From contig OX421498.1 in NCBI GenBank assembly GCA_949126835.1, positions 874,501 through 938,500 on the forward strand: DNA of 64,000 nucleotides. The letters run 5' to 3'. The notes below the pieces were generated by a model that saw only the letters and a program-made list of their open reading frames with translations, was not told the origin of the DNA and ran no database searches. The stretch is from Anisus vortex. Lineage: Eukaryota > Mollusca > Gastropoda > Planorbidae. A program made the translations under genes and the position numbers. Below, one piece after another: positions 23,691 to 35,668 of this stretch; positions within the stretch are counted from its first letter, which is position 1, and each line of letters opens with the position of its first letter.

Positions 23691-24715
23691 AGATAATTTT
23701 GTATTCACTTAATTATATTTACTGTTTGCCGAATCTCCGATAATTTTGTAATAGCTTAATCATATTTACTGTTTGCCGAATCTCTGATAATTTTGTATTA
23801 GCCAAATCATATTTACTGTTTGCCGTATCTCTGATAATTTTGTATTAGCTAAATCATATTTACTGTTTGCCGAATCTCTGATAATTTTGTATTAGCTAAA
23901 TCATATTTACTGTTTGCCGTATCTCTGATAATTTTGTATTCGCTTAATCATATTTACTGTTTGCCGAATCTCTGATAATGTTGTATTAGCTAAATCATAT
24001 TTAGTGTTTTCCGAATCTCTGATAATTTTGTATTAGCTAAATCATATTTACTGTTTGCCGAATCTCTGATAATTTTGTATTCGCTTAATCATATTTACTG
24101 TTTTCCGAATCTCTGATAATTTTGTATTAGCTAAATCATATTTAGTGTTTTCCGAATCTCTGATAATTTTGTATTCGCTAAATCATATTTACTGTTTGCC
24201 GAATCTCTGATAATGTTGTATTAGCTAAATCATATTTACTGTTTTCCGAATCTCTGATAATTTTGTATTCGCTAAATCATATTTACTGTTTTCCGAATCT
24301 CTGATAATTTTGTATTCGCTAAATCATATTTACTGTTTGCCGAATCTCTGATAATGTTGTATTAGCTAAATCATATTTACTGTTTTCCGAATCTCTGATA
24401 ATTTTGTATTCGCTAAATCATATTTACTGTTTTCCGAATCTCTGATAATTTTGTATTCGCTAAATCATATTTACTGTTTGCCGAATCTCTGATAATGTTG
24501 TATTAGCTAAATCATATTTACTGTTTTCCGAATCTCTGATAATTTTGTATTCGCTAAATCATATTTACTGTTTGCCGAATCTCTGATAATGTTGTATTAG
24601 CTAAATCATATTTACTGTTTTCCGAATCTCTGATAATTTTGTATTAGCTAAATCATATTTACTGTTTTCCGAATCTCTGATAATTTTGTATTCGCTTAAT
24701 CATATTTACTGTGTG
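23685..24715. repeat. 47-bp minisatellite, about 22 copies, 3' of P4
   Basis: Unit ctgataattttgtattagct plus aaatcatatttactgtttgc plus cgaatct. Alternating variants (tttgtattcgct/ttgtattagct, tgccg/ttccg) suggest a two- to three-unit higher-order pattern. Confidence 0.9.
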
Positions 24716-25067
24716 GCCAATCTCTGACATCTTTGAAGAATAAAAATATAACGACAGTTTGGCATTGAGATGGAAACACGATCCATTTGTAATTCGTGGC
24801 CACATGTATTGATGAACATGATAACCTTTCAACAAAAAAACAAACAAACAAACAAACGTATAGGAAATACTCTTCACGTCACACATGAATGATAATTTGT
24901 AAAAATATTTTACACATAAACAAAAAACATGTCGAATTGTGACTTTAAACTCTCTACATGCAAAGTCTCATGCATGGGAGCAGACGATGGAATGTCCAGA
25001 TCATCATCAGATTAAACATCGAACGATCTCATGGAAGACTCAAGTGTCAATTAGTGAAACGGCGGCT

Positions 25068-28000
25068 CTAGTCGTCAAAGATGTCCTGTAACAACTGGGC
25101 CAGAAGGTATTTCAATTCTTGCAATGCTGCCGTTATTGCATCAGTGTTAATATTAGTTTCGGTTGGTTCACTAACTTCCGATGGAACTATTCTACAAACA
25201 GGGCAAGCATTTTTAGCCTGAGGAATGAAAAAAAAACATGCTAAAGTATACAATATGTAAAAAAGAAATAATGATATTCAAAATAGTAGAATTAAGATTA
25301 TCAGGTTTTGGTTTACTTTGTTGTTTTATTCTACGAATAACTGACCGCTAGCCACTGGTCAACGCAATCCTTATGGAAGTAGTGGGCACACGGAAGAAAC
25401 TTCTTCTCAGCAACACTCTTGTAGCCCTCGTGACATATTATACATTCATCCATATCTTCAGCAGCTGGGGGTTGTTTCTTGTCCTGTGAAGTCGCCTTGA
25501 TTGATTGAGCTTTCTTAACATGCGGCGTGGCTTTCTTAAAAGGCGTGGCTTTCTTAAAAGGCGTGGCTTTCTTAAAAGGCGTGGCTTTCTTAAAAGGCGT
25601 GGCTTTCTTAACTCGTGCTGATTTCTTAACATGCGTGGCTTTCTTCATATGCGTGGCTTTCCTAACTGGCTTGGTTTTCTTAACATGCGTGGCTTTCCTA
25701 ACTGGCGTGGCTTTCTTAACATGCGTGGTTTTCTTAACATGCTTGGCTTTCTTCATATGCGTGGCTTTCCTATCTGGCTTGGTTTTCTTAACATGCGTGG
25801 TTTTCTTAACATGCTTGGCTTTCTTCATATGCGTGGCTTTCCTAACTGGCGTGGCTTTCTTAACATGCGTGGCTTTCCTAACTGGCGTGGCTTTCTTAAC
25901 ATGCGTGGCTTTCCTAACTGGCGTGGCTTTCTTAACATGCGTGGCTTTCCTAACTGGCGTGGCTTTCTTAACATGCGTGGTTTTCTTAACATGCGTGGCT
26001 TTCTTAACATGCGTGGCTTTCTTAACATGCGTGGTTTCCCTAACTGGCGTGGTTTTCTTAACATGCTTGGTTTTCTTAACATGCGTGGTTTTCTTAACAT
26101 GCGTGGTTTTCTTAACATGCTTGGTTTTCTTAAGTGGTGTGGCTTTCTTAACTTTCTTAACTGTTGTAGCAGTTCTAGCACGCTATAAGTATGTATGGAA
26201 TAGAACATATAAAATGCATCAGATCATATGTAAGAAGTAAAGTAGCAGCAAATCAAATGAAAGAGATAAGTTTTATTGCATTAAGTTAACGACGTTGACA
26301 GCTTAGCAAACCAACCACGTCATTGAAATGTTTCTTTAAATTGATTAACGTATAATTTATTTGAGGAAACATAAAAGATAATTTTAAATAGATATTACTA
26401 CTAGGACCAACTATTTTTAGTTAAATCTGCAAGTTAGAAAAAAATATTGTCGACATTTCTCATTTGATGAAATAAATGAGCCTTTAGTATCGACGCTTCG
26501 AGTAGTGCCATGTGACATAGTGGGATGGTAGATATCAAGGGGGGGGGGTGAGCTAAGTCTAAGGGAGGGATTAGAAAGGAGGGATAGTGTAAGGTTCATT
26601 GGAGGGGGGGGGAAACTACAGTCCCCCACCACGGCTATCTTACGCTGATCTTATAAAATACATAATTTTGATACATTACAAACGACTAATAAATTTGGAT
26701 TATAAATGCTGCGAAATAATAGTGAAACGTAAAAAGATATTGCAGGAAAAAAGGCGCCATTATGGCTTTGAAGCATTTTCCTATTATTTTTGGTTTATAT
26801 TTGAAATAGTATTTTACCTTCGCTGGTGGGCATCCAACATCCGTGTGAACATTTAAATGTAGCCGAAACACGATCATAGACGTTGGAAGAGCTGGAGGAA
26901 ACGCCTGGGTCAGTGAATGTTGTCTGCGTAGCTGCCTCTGTTCTTATAGTCCAATTACCAACATCTGATCGCTAAAAGCAAAAAGTAAAAAGGGTAATTA
27001 ATGCTACACCCTTGAATGAATTCAAGAAAGGCGCAGTGCTACACCGTCCAAGAGTGTTCTCTTGTCCGAATGTATATTTGCTTCACCTTTAGAGTCGTAC
27101 AAGGCCTGCATCGTATTCCTGTACAAGGCCTGCATCGTATTCCTGTACAAGGCCTGCATCGTATTCCTGTACAAGGCCTGCATCGTATTCCTGTACAAGG
27201 CCTGCATCGTATTCCTGTACAAGGCCTGCATCGTATTCCTGTACAAGGCCTGCATCGTATTCCTGTACAAGGCCTGCATCGTATTCCTGTACAAGGCCTG
27301 CATCGTATTCCTGTACAAGGCCTGCATCGTATTCCTGTACAAGGCCTGCATCGTATTCCTGTACAAGGCCTGCATCGTATTCCTGTACAAGGCCTGCATC
27401 GTATTCCTGTACAAGGCCTGCATCGTATTCCTGTACAAGGCCTGCATCGTATTCCTGTACAAGGCCTGCATCGTATTCCTGTACAAGGCCTGCATCGTAT
27501 TCCTGTACAAGGCCTGCATCGTATTCCTGTACAAGGCCTGCATCGTATTCCTGTACAAGGCCTGCATCGTATTCCTGTACAAGGCCTGCATCGTATTCCT
27601 GTACAAGGCCTGCATCGTATTCCTGTACAAGGCCTGCATCGTATTCCTGTACAAGGCCTGCATCGTATTCCTGTACAAGGCCTGCATCGTATTCCTGTAC
27701 AAGGCCTGCATCGTATTCCTGTACAAGGCCTGCATCGTATTCCTGTACAAGGCCTGCATCGTATTCCTGTACAAGGCCTGCATCGTATTCCTGTTATGTT
27801 GCCAAGTCGAGTGGATGTCGTCTGACATGGTAATGCCCTTATTTAAAGCAGACACATCCTCTAATGAGGGGAAATCAGCCGTATTAGGACAACGACCGTC
27901 TACCTTTCATGGCGTCGCATCACTCCCCACCACTCCCCTTCCCAACCCCGCACGATAGCACGGTGTCGGGGTGCGCAATACCACTGGGACCGGTATAAAG

Positions 28001-29316
28001 CGGACGAACAGCTCGACTTCCGGCCCCGCGGCAATTACCACTCCTCACCTCGATATCCTCAGAGGCATACGGCAACCACAGTACCATGCATTGCGGCCCA
28101 CTGGTCTACACATTTCGCTGGTTCTGAGGCTCACGTGCACAGAAGTGGAGGCAACACCCGTAGACTATGATGCATGAAAACTAGGGATGTTAAAACCGGT
28201 TAGTTTTCAAAACCGGTTTTCGGTTCTATAAAACCGGTTTAAAACCGGATTTCGATTTCCCCTTCCCCCCCCCCGGCCGCAATGTCACAGGTCACAGGAC
28301 GGAAAAGACAAATGAGCGTAGTTTTGTAGGTGTATTTGAAAAATATTTCAAACTTAATAAGTGTTTGCATAGCATTCAAGAGGTTGATTTGTGTGAGAAC
28401 ATTATGATTATGTACACTTTACCATAACATTCTTTAGAAATAAAAAAAAATATGGGCTAATTGATTAGAACCTATAATAGCTTCTTTCAATAGTGATAAT
28501 TTGTGCACCGTGGACTTAGACTTGTAGTAAAATAATGTATTGAATAGGATCACGTAGCGCTAATCAAAAGTCAAAAGAATGTGTATTTAATGCTGCCGTT
28601 AAAATAAAGCACAGACGCAGTGTCTAGCCGAATTGTTCAGGGTCACAGGACAAAACTAGTTTGCATCTCTCCAATCTCCATTGCGTACATCAAAGAGTCG
28701 TCGTCAGCATCAGTCCGTCTCGAGTGACGATGGTGTAGCTTCATGGGTGAGGTATCCAACTGCACCGCCGAGAATGGCTGTGTAGGCCAACCCGGGAGGG
28801 GCAATCGCTTCCGAACTTGAGGCACATCAAACAGTAGCGCACATCTAAACGATGAGCCGACATTTGGTTTGATGTTGTTTTTATCGCAAGCCATAGTTGG
28901 TATTGGGAGAAAAAAAAAAGAAACACAATATCTAAGACTAAATAGTATTAGCAAGGCATTTCAAGAATTCTTTTGCGTGACTCCAACATTATTTTTTTTT
29001 AAATATTTCCATCAGAACCAATAAAAAAAATAAAATAAAGGGTGTGCTACTTGAAGTAATGATTACCTTCCAACCAACAAACCGAAATCCGGTTTTAAAA
29101 ATCAAAACCGGTTTTCAGATTCAAAACCGGAATCCGGTATTCCGATTTTCGTTTAACATCCCTAATGAAAACACAATAATGAATAGGCAACTTATGAACT
29201 CACACTTATAACTGGTATGTTCTGGACATCATCCAGCTTTCGCTTTCGGGTCGTCTGCTGTCGTTGTTGTGTTGATTTTGCCGGATTATCGCCCATTGTT
29301 TTAATCTCAAGGAATC
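25068..29316 (-). CDS. P4: RING-H2 protein gene with long lysine-rich linker
   Basis: Exon 1 is 29204-29316, ATG 29294-29296, 31 codons with TTRKRK, donor AGT|GTGAGT. Exon 2 is 26818-26971, only 154 nt. Exon 3 is 25346-26182, 837 nt, fully open. Exon 4 is 25068-25217, 50 codons with stop, acceptor CCTCAG|GCT, starting AKNACPVCRIVPSE. Exons 1, 3 and 4 join in phase 0 into 359 codons with a perfect RING-H2 finger. Exon 2 is damaged: it lost about 29 nt relative to other copies, ends in another phase and would cause an immediate stop (TAG) in exon 3. A functional protein therefore needs exon 2 skipping. The basic tract resembles the tails of linker histones, and the (S/T)RKRK motif suggests a nuclear protein; both are inference. 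Intron 1 holds a 24-bp array and a hAT insertion. Confidence 0.75.
25346..26182 (-). CDS. P4 exon 3: lysine-rich hexapeptide array and first six RING ligands
   Basis: 279 codons. After RARTATTVKKVKK come about 36 hexapeptides of the form (A/T/K)(T/K)(H/P)V(K/R)K, encoded by an 18-bp tandem unit, often in alternating pairs (ATHVKK/ATPVRK, 36 bp). The last part reads IKATSQDKKQPPAAEDMDE, then CIICHEGYKSVAEKKFLPC and [15 protein letters not shown], ending at GCG|GTCAGT. Codon use in the array is uniform, so it is recent; length is expected to vary between individuals. Confidence 0.85.
26272..26817. other. P4 intron 2
   Basis: Matches the same intron of P3 and P5, including a G-rich tract (26540-26560) and a purine-rich gggaggga stretch. 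No other gene. Confidence 0.5.
27095..27793. repeat. 24-bp minisatellite, 29 near-identical copies, P4 intron 1
   Basis: Unit gtacaaggcctgcatcgtat plus tcct. I see no variant inside the array, which implies very recent growth or gene conversion. Because 24 is a multiple of three, long spurious ORFs cross it on both strands (VQGLHRIP, YKACIVFL, YRNTMQAL). Confidence 0.97.
28182..29164. mobile_element. hAT-type element, 983 bp, in P4 intron 1
   Basis: Ends tagggatgttaaaaccggtt and (reverse) tagggatgttaaacg. Flanked by atgaaaac at 28174-28181 and 29165-29172, an exact 8-bp target duplication. Subterminal aaaccggtt motifs are dense at both ends. The right end is only 39 bp from the P4 exon 1 donor. 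No full transposase. Confidence 0.9.
28741..28890 (-). mobile_element. Zinc-finger-like LINE remnant inside the hAT element
   Basis: The minus strand reads YCLMCLKFGSDC then SRVGLHSHSRRC. C-x2-C...GL-H-S-H..RRC resembles the C2H2/C2HC end of some LINE ORF2 proteins. An overlapping ORF (28643-28899) in another frame has no recognisable domain. Tentative. Confidence 0.35.
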
Positions 29317-29639
29317 CTTGAAAACATAAAGTAGTTATTAACATCTTAAGAAGTAACTTACTTATATTTTGTATGCGTGTTTATGTTTTATGAATATTAA
29401 TTTTACTTTTTTGGGACAACATTTTACTTATTTATAGAAATATTATAATTATTGCAGTTGAGGAACAGAGGCAGTCCACGCAAATTTTAATGTTGTAACA
29501 TTATTTTTAAAAAAATATCTATTTAGCCTTCTAAAGAAAATTTTTATTTTATTTGGTCGAACTCTAAGAATTCTCAACATGAAACATTGGTTGCCAAGGT
29601 AACTAGGACATTAAAAAGTGCAAGTAAAAAGTAATGAGC

Positions 29640-30830
29640 CCTTTCACACCAATTAGATTCATAGCGCCTGTTAAGCCACATTCACAGGTTGTTTTTTTTT
29701 GGTTATGGGAATGTATGGCCAGCACAATGACCAGTTGACTTATGAATCCTTAACTATTGTAAGGTTCACATCAGCGCAGGGTAGACTCAGTGACATCCTT
29801 CAGACCCGAGATAAATATCCTAGCTTTCACTGGGGGATTTAAACCCAGAACCTTTGATAAGCCAACCAAGTGAAGCAGTTTTGGTGCGACTTTTTCGAAA
29901 ACCATAATTTTAGTGGGACTTTTCTACTTCTAAATTTCCAGCCATTTAAAATTTTTAAAAATCATATTAAAATAGCAGAATTCAATCAACACAAATGTAT
30001 GCTTTTGAAACACTTAGGATCATGAAAGAAGCAAATAAAAAATCACTAAACCTAGATACACCAGAGCAGGCAGGCGTCGGAAATCGGAAACCTATAGCAC
30101 CGGTGCCAGACTTGGCACACAGTGTGTTTTCCAATTGCACGTTGAAGACTTTTAGAAGGCTATTCAAGTATCTTCTACATTAAATTGGGTCTCATAGGAG
30201 TAGTGACTTTTTCTATTCTTTTTTTTCTATTCTAAAAATGTTAAAAATATTAGGCGTCATAAAAAGGAACTTCTACATTAATTTGTAATAGAACATAAAA
30301 CTAAATTGCTATCTCAAATTAGTTAAACCTAAACCAGAATATGCATCTTCTATGCGTGACCCAACAACTAAAGAGATCATTTAAAAAAAAATATAAAAAA
30401 TTCTGAAAAAAGATCTGCAAGGTTCATAACTGCCGAATATTAAAAACGTACAGAGTAACACCAATAGTACAAATCACTAGAATCACTAGAGAACAGAAGG
30501 GCAAGAAATAGAGTAGTAATAATAATAATACAGTAAACTCTAATTTAGAAATACAACACAATAATAATCTATTACAATGCTCATATAAGCAAAAGGACTA
30601 TAACACTTTCCTTATTCCTTATGCGAGAACAAATACATCTAACTACTGTTTCTTCCCGAGTGGCATCTGGGCATGAAATGGGTTGCCTTAACAAACCAGG
30701 ATAAACCAGTAACTTGACTTCATTTAAAACACTTATAGAAATGCAGGACTAGACTCTATCCTCGAATGTGCATAGGACGCAAACATTTTCTTTATAGAAG
30801 GAGCGTCTGTAATGTATAAGATAGGATACG
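29640..30830. mobile_element. Old SINE (minus, 29640-29880) and LINE fragment (plus, 30270-30830)
   Basis: The SINE shows ggccagcacaatgaccagtt and ends at tttaaacccagaacc, the reverse of its B box. The LINE has the reverse transcriptase tail in broken frame (LVKPKPEYASSM) and the 3' end ..ttctttatagaaggagcgtc. This is the best preserved example of the pair repeated upstream of each gene copy. Confidence 0.6.
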
Positions 30831-31476
30831 ATTATCCACCATTGTTAATCACAAAACACCATTTTCTAAATCAACTTATAGATTATAATTTATAAAAGTA
30901 ACAAGTTCAACTTCTGCGAAAGAAAAAAAAACTTAGAAATTGAAAACAAACTGAAAATTTAACAGTCATTGATCAAGAAAATATTTGTTGTTTTTTTTTA
31001 ATTTTCAAACAATAAACTGAGAAATCTATGTTTAATCTATGTTTTTATTATCCTTTTTTTTTTATAAATGTTCTATTTGTAATGCGTAATCAAACTAAAC
31101 TACATACACAAGGTGATGCGTTTAAAACATTCTTCGTTTTTGAGTAGCCCCTAGACTACATTGATGACGTAAAAAAAACATATTAATTTAAAATATTATT
31201 ATATTCCTACAGAAAATGGATGTTTTAGTTAAATTACATTTGGTAGAAATTATTCCAGCATTTAAAGAATTACAGAGCGGCTTAGCATTGAGCTGGTTAC
31301 AAGATCCCATTATAATTGGTGGCAACTGTTACCAAAGAAAGAGCAACTGAATTGTATTTAAAAAAACAAAACAAAAAACTGTTTGGGCATGAAAATGGCG
31401 AAATGCGACATTAGCTCTCTCGGCATCCAGTTCGTAACTATAGAAACAGTTCATAACTATAGAAACAGCAGTGGCT

Positions 31477-33355
31477 TTATTTGGAAAACTTCGGGTTAGC
31501 CCGCTTCAGTAATTTCTTCTGTATTTTAATTTTCTGAACATACAGTTGCTCGCGTCTTTTCAGAGACTTATTATCCTGGAAAAAAAAAAGAAAACATTAC
31601 AATTTTAATACATGTAAGAAAAAAAATGTAATCAAAGTACTAGAGATAAAATTAAAAATTATTGGTTTAAATGATTGTATTGTAATATCACTGACCTCTA
31701 GCAACTCGTCAACGCAGTCCTTAAGGAAGTAGAAAGCACATTGGAGCAACTCGTTCCCTTCGTTGCTGTAGCCTTTTTCACATATAGGACACATGCCTAC
31801 CTCCACATCTACAGCAGCTGGGGGTTTATTCTTGTTCTGAGAAGTGGCCTTGATTACGTTGCCTTTCCTAACTGGTTTTGCTTTCTTAACTGGCCTGGCA
31901 TTCTTATCTGGCCTGGCTTTCCTAACTGGCCTATTTTTCCTAACTGGCCTGGCTTTCTTAGCTGGCCTGGCTGTTGTAGCAGTTTTAGCACGCTATAAGT
32001 ATGTAAAGAATAGAACATATAAAATGTATCAGATCATATGTTAGAAGTAGAGTAGCAGGAAATCAAATGAAAGAGATACATTTTATTGCATTTTGTTGAC
32101 GAAGTTGACAGCTGAGCAAACCAACCACATCACTGAAATGTTTCTTTAAATTGATTAACGTTTTTATTTTGAGGAAACATAAAATATAATTTTAAAAAGG
32201 AAATACTACTGGGAACAATTATTTGTTTACCTTTTGATGAAAGTGAGCTTCAAGTAGTGCACTGTCACCTGGTGGGATGCTAGATATTAAGCTAAGGATT
32301 GGGGGGGGGGATGGTTAAGTCCAGGGGAGGGAGTGGAAAGGAGCGATAATGCATGGTCTTATGGAAGGAGGAAAGAAAACTAGACTTTTCCCCTGGATAT
32401 CCTAAACTGACCTTATAAAATACACTAGTTTAGACCTGACAAACAAATAATGTTGCATTATAACTGCCGCCGAAATAATAGTGAAACGTAATAAAATATT
32501 GCACGGAAAAAGGCGCCATTATGACCTATAAGCGTTTTCCTTCCATTTGGCACCCAATTTTGACCTTTACCTACAGTAACCTACATAGCCTGGTTTATAT
32601 TCAAATTTTTTTTTTACCTTCGCTGGTGGAGGTAACGACTCTGAACAGCCAGCTTCTGGGAGATCATTGGAACCGTTTGTATTTGATGTAGCTGAAACAG
32701 GATCATCGCCATTGGAAGAACTGGAGGAAATGCCCGGGTCATTGAATGCTGTCTGCATAGTCAAATTAGCAGCATCTGATTGCTAAAAGCAAAAAAAGAT
32801 AATTAAATCTACGCCGTATTTGACTTGTGAAAGAATTCAAGAAAGGCACATTGCTACACCTTCCAAAAGTAAAATGCGATACAGCCCTCGACCGCCCTCG
32901 ACAGCTACCTTGGGGCCAAAATGGCGTTAGCAGACCACTTGGTGCTGGCAAGGTATGTGGAAGTCATTTGACCTGCAACCTCTATCCGAGGAAAGCATTA
33001 ATCTGGTACACATATAGGGTTATGTAGGGTTTGCTATTCTCCATTAGTGGCAATTACCACTCATCACTTCGACATCCTCATCGGGGACAGAGGCATACGA
33101 CCACAGTCCCATTTAATACTGACCACTGGTCTACACACTTCGCTAGTTCTGAGGCTCACGGGCACAGACGTGAACGTAACACCCGGAGACTATGAGACAT
33201 GAAAACACAATAATGAAAAAGCAACGTATGAACTCACTTACACTTATAACTTGTGTGTTCTGGACTTCATCAAATTTTCTCTTCCTGGTCGTCTGCTGCC
33301 GTTTTTGTCTTGATTTTGCCAGATTGTCGCCCATTTTGTTAATCTTAAGACATCC
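31477..33355 (-). CDS. P5: RING-degenerate paralogue
   Basis: Complete four-exon model with canonical sites, all phase 0. Exon 1 is 33242-33355, ATG 33332-33334, 31 codons with TTRKRK. Exon 2 is 32618-32782, 55 codons, six fewer than its relatives. Exon 3 is 31696-31992. Exon 4 is 31477-31575, 33 codons with stop. The predicted protein is 217 residues. CPIC is kept but the central ligands are CAFYFLKDC, so both histidines are gone. The last exon has no CPxC and instead reads DNKSLKRREQLYVQKIKIQK..., a basic, probably helical tail. It is unlikely to bind two zincs or act as an E3. The open frame over four exons argues against simple decay; it may be a neofunctionalised or dominant-negative relative, which is inference. 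Confidence 0.7.
31696..31992 (-). CDS. P5 exon 3: basic linker and defective RING half
   Basis: 99 codons. RAKTATTARPAKKARPVRK begins six or so ARPV(K/R)K hexapeptides, related to but diverged from those of P4. Then ATSQNKNKPPAAVDVEV, MCPICEKGYSNEG and CAFYFLKDCVDELLE. The E2-contacting Trp (DQWL) is replaced by DELL. Confidence 0.75.
31993..32617. other. P5 intron 2
   Basis: Close relative of P3 and P4 intron 2 including the gggggggg tract near 32300. No other gene. Confidence 0.5.
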
Positions 33356-33584
33356 CTGAAAACATAAAGTATGTATTAACATTTTAAAAAGTAACTTACT
33401 TATGTTTTTAGACCTGCCAAACGACTAATTTTGGATTCTAACTGCCGCGAAATAATAGTGAAATGTAATAGAATTTAGTAGGAATAAAAGCGTATTTATG
33501 GCTTAAAAGCATGTCCCATCCGTTTGACACCCAATTTTGACCTTGATCTGCAAAGCCTGTTTTATATTCAAATTTGTATTTTAC

Positions 33585-33767
33585 CTTCGGCGGTGGAGGT
33601 AACGACTCGGAACAGCCAACTTCTGGGAGATCATTGGAACCATTTGTGTTAAATGTAGCCGAAACACGATCGTCGCCATTGGAAGAGCTGGGGGAAATGC
33701 CCGGGTCGTTGAAAGTTGTCTGCATTGAATCATCTGTTCCATTAGTCAAATTAGCAGCATCTGATTG
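33585..33767 (-). CDS. Solitary exon 2 (type A) between P5 and P6
   Basis: 61 open codons flanked by TTTTAG| and AAG|GTAAAA, with intron sequence on both sides like P3 and P5. It reads QSDAANLTNGTDDS ... GCSESLPPPPK. No exon 1 of its own: the next exon 1 downstream belongs to P5. It looks like a partial duplication of exon 2 with its introns. Being phase 0 at both ends it could be spliced into a P6-P5 read-through transcript. Confidence 0.6.
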
Positions 33768-33840
33768 CTAAAAGCAAAAAAGGTAATAAAGACTACGCCG
33801 TTTTTGACTCGTAAATGAATTCACGAATTATAAATATATA

Positions 33841-34048
33841 AGGGGTCCTCAACCTGTGGCACGCTTGCCATACTTGACACGCAAAGCGATTCTCAATGAC
33901 ACGCGGAACACCCCAAAAAACTATAACTAATGTCACGGCTACAAAACATTGATGGCTAGAACATAATTTCTTTTAGGCTGTTGGCACGCTGAATGAATTA
34001 GAAATCCTACTTCGGCACTCTATTATGAAAAGGTTTTGCCGACCCCTG
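33841..34048. mobile_element. hAT-like short element
   Basis: Ends aggggtcctcaacc and ggttttgccgacccct. No clear target duplication. It sits exactly where the left flank of an exon 1 region meets the right flank of a missing exon 3, so it marks a deletion junction in P6. Confidence 0.5.
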
Positions 34049-34392
34049 GACTACAACATATAAAATGTATCAAAACACATAATATGTATCACAACATATG
34101 TAAGAATTAGCAGGAATTAGAATGTCAAAGATAAGTTATATTGCAGTAAGTGAAGACAATAACGGGCGAGGAAGCTTGCCAAAAACATTCAGAGAAATAT
34201 GAGCTTAATTAACGAATTTATGTCTCGGAAACGCAGAAGACATTTTGAAAAGGAATTACTACTCGGTTTTATTATTTTTAGTTAGATCTGAAAGATGGAA
34301 GAATAATTTCGACATTTCTCTTTTCATGAAAGTAATGAGCCAAAATATTAAATTATTTGTCTTATTATCGACGCTTCAGGTTTGCAAAGGGT

Positions 34393-34612
34393 CTAGCAGG
34401 AGTCTAGCAGGAGTCTAGTAGGAGTCTAGCAGAGGGTCTAGCAGGAGTCTAGCAGGAGTCTAGCAGGAGTCTAGCATAGGGTCTAGCAGGAGTCTAGCAG
34501 AGGGTCTAGCAGGAGGCTAGCAGGAGTCTAGCAGGAGTCTAGCAGGAGTCTAGCAGGAGTCTAGCAGGAGTTTTGCAGGAGTCTAGCAGGAGTTTAGCAG
34601 GAGTCTAGCTAG
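34393..34612. repeat. 11-bp array, about 20 copies, imperfect
   Basis: Unit agtctagcagg, with an agggtctagc variant. Confidence 0.9.
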
Positions 34613-35228
34613 ATGTCAAGTTCTGGTTAGAGTTGGGGTAAGGGGGGTAGTTAAGTCTAGTAGAGACACACCCCAAAAATGGGTCATTTTACTTTAAAAC
34701 GCAGAAATTATATCACGGGCTAATCCGTAGTTTCGTGGACTAATTAATTATCTGGCTAATTATTAGACGCCTCGTCACATGCCGGACTAATGTCGATTTG
34801 ACAAAGAAATAAATTGTACGTTATAACTGCCCCCGGAGAAAGAGTGCAATGTAATGAAATATTGCATTACAAAAAAGCCGCATATGAGACTTTAAAGCAT
34901 GTCCCATGCATTTGACACCCAGTTTTGACATTGAACCGCAAGGGCCTGGTTTGTTTTCAAACTGAATTTTACCTTAGCTTGCGGCGTGAATTTCACAGAA
35001 CAGCTACCGTGTACTCGAATACGTGATCCATCTGGAAGCTTGGCTGTAATTTTAAGACCCCCTTTGCCATTTTCGGAAGTGACTGTTGCCTTCACGTTTC
35101 TTATGTCTATCAGTGTATATTGTTTTTTCACTTGTCGGTAACCTGTACAAGAACGCTTGAAGCAAAAAACAAACAAACAAAAAAATAAATAAATAAAAAA
35201 ATAAATAAAATAAAAACAAACAAACAAA

Positions 35229-35668
35229 CTATAGGTAATATCAAGGTAGTTATAAACGAAGGCTACACATATAGGTGATATCAAGGTAGTTATAAACGAA
35301 GGCTACACCTATAGGTGATGTCAAGGTAGTTATAAACGAAGGCTACACCTATAGGTGATGTCAAGGTAGTTATAAACGAAGGCTACACCTATAGGTGATA
35401 TCAAGGTAGTTATAAACGAAGGCTACACCTATAGGTAATGTCAAGGTAGTTATAAACGAAGGCTACACCTATAGGTGATGTCAAGGTAGTTATAAACGAA
35501 GGCTACACCTATAGGTAATGTCAAGGTAGTTATAAACGAAGGCTACACCTATAGGTAATGTCAAGGTAGTTATAAACGAAGGCTACACCTATAGGTAATG
35601 TCAAGGTAGTTATAAACGAAGGCTACACCTATAGGTGATGTCAAGGTAGTTATAAACGAAGGCTACAC
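35229..35668. repeat. 40-bp minisatellite, 11 copies, P6 intron 1
   Basis: Unit tataggtgatgtcaaggtag plus ttataaacgaaggctacacc. P7 has the same segment once (44996-45018). Confidence 0.95.

Noticed and set aside
25527..26240. Plus-strand ORFs of 185-237 codons opposite P4 exon 3
   Set aside because: Antisense shadow of the 18-bp coding repeat; the minus strand carries the RING ligands and splice sites.
27016..27958. Long ORFs on both strands through the 24-bp array
   Set aside because: A stop-free unit with length divisible by three keeps frames open by construction; no start context or splice signals support a protein.
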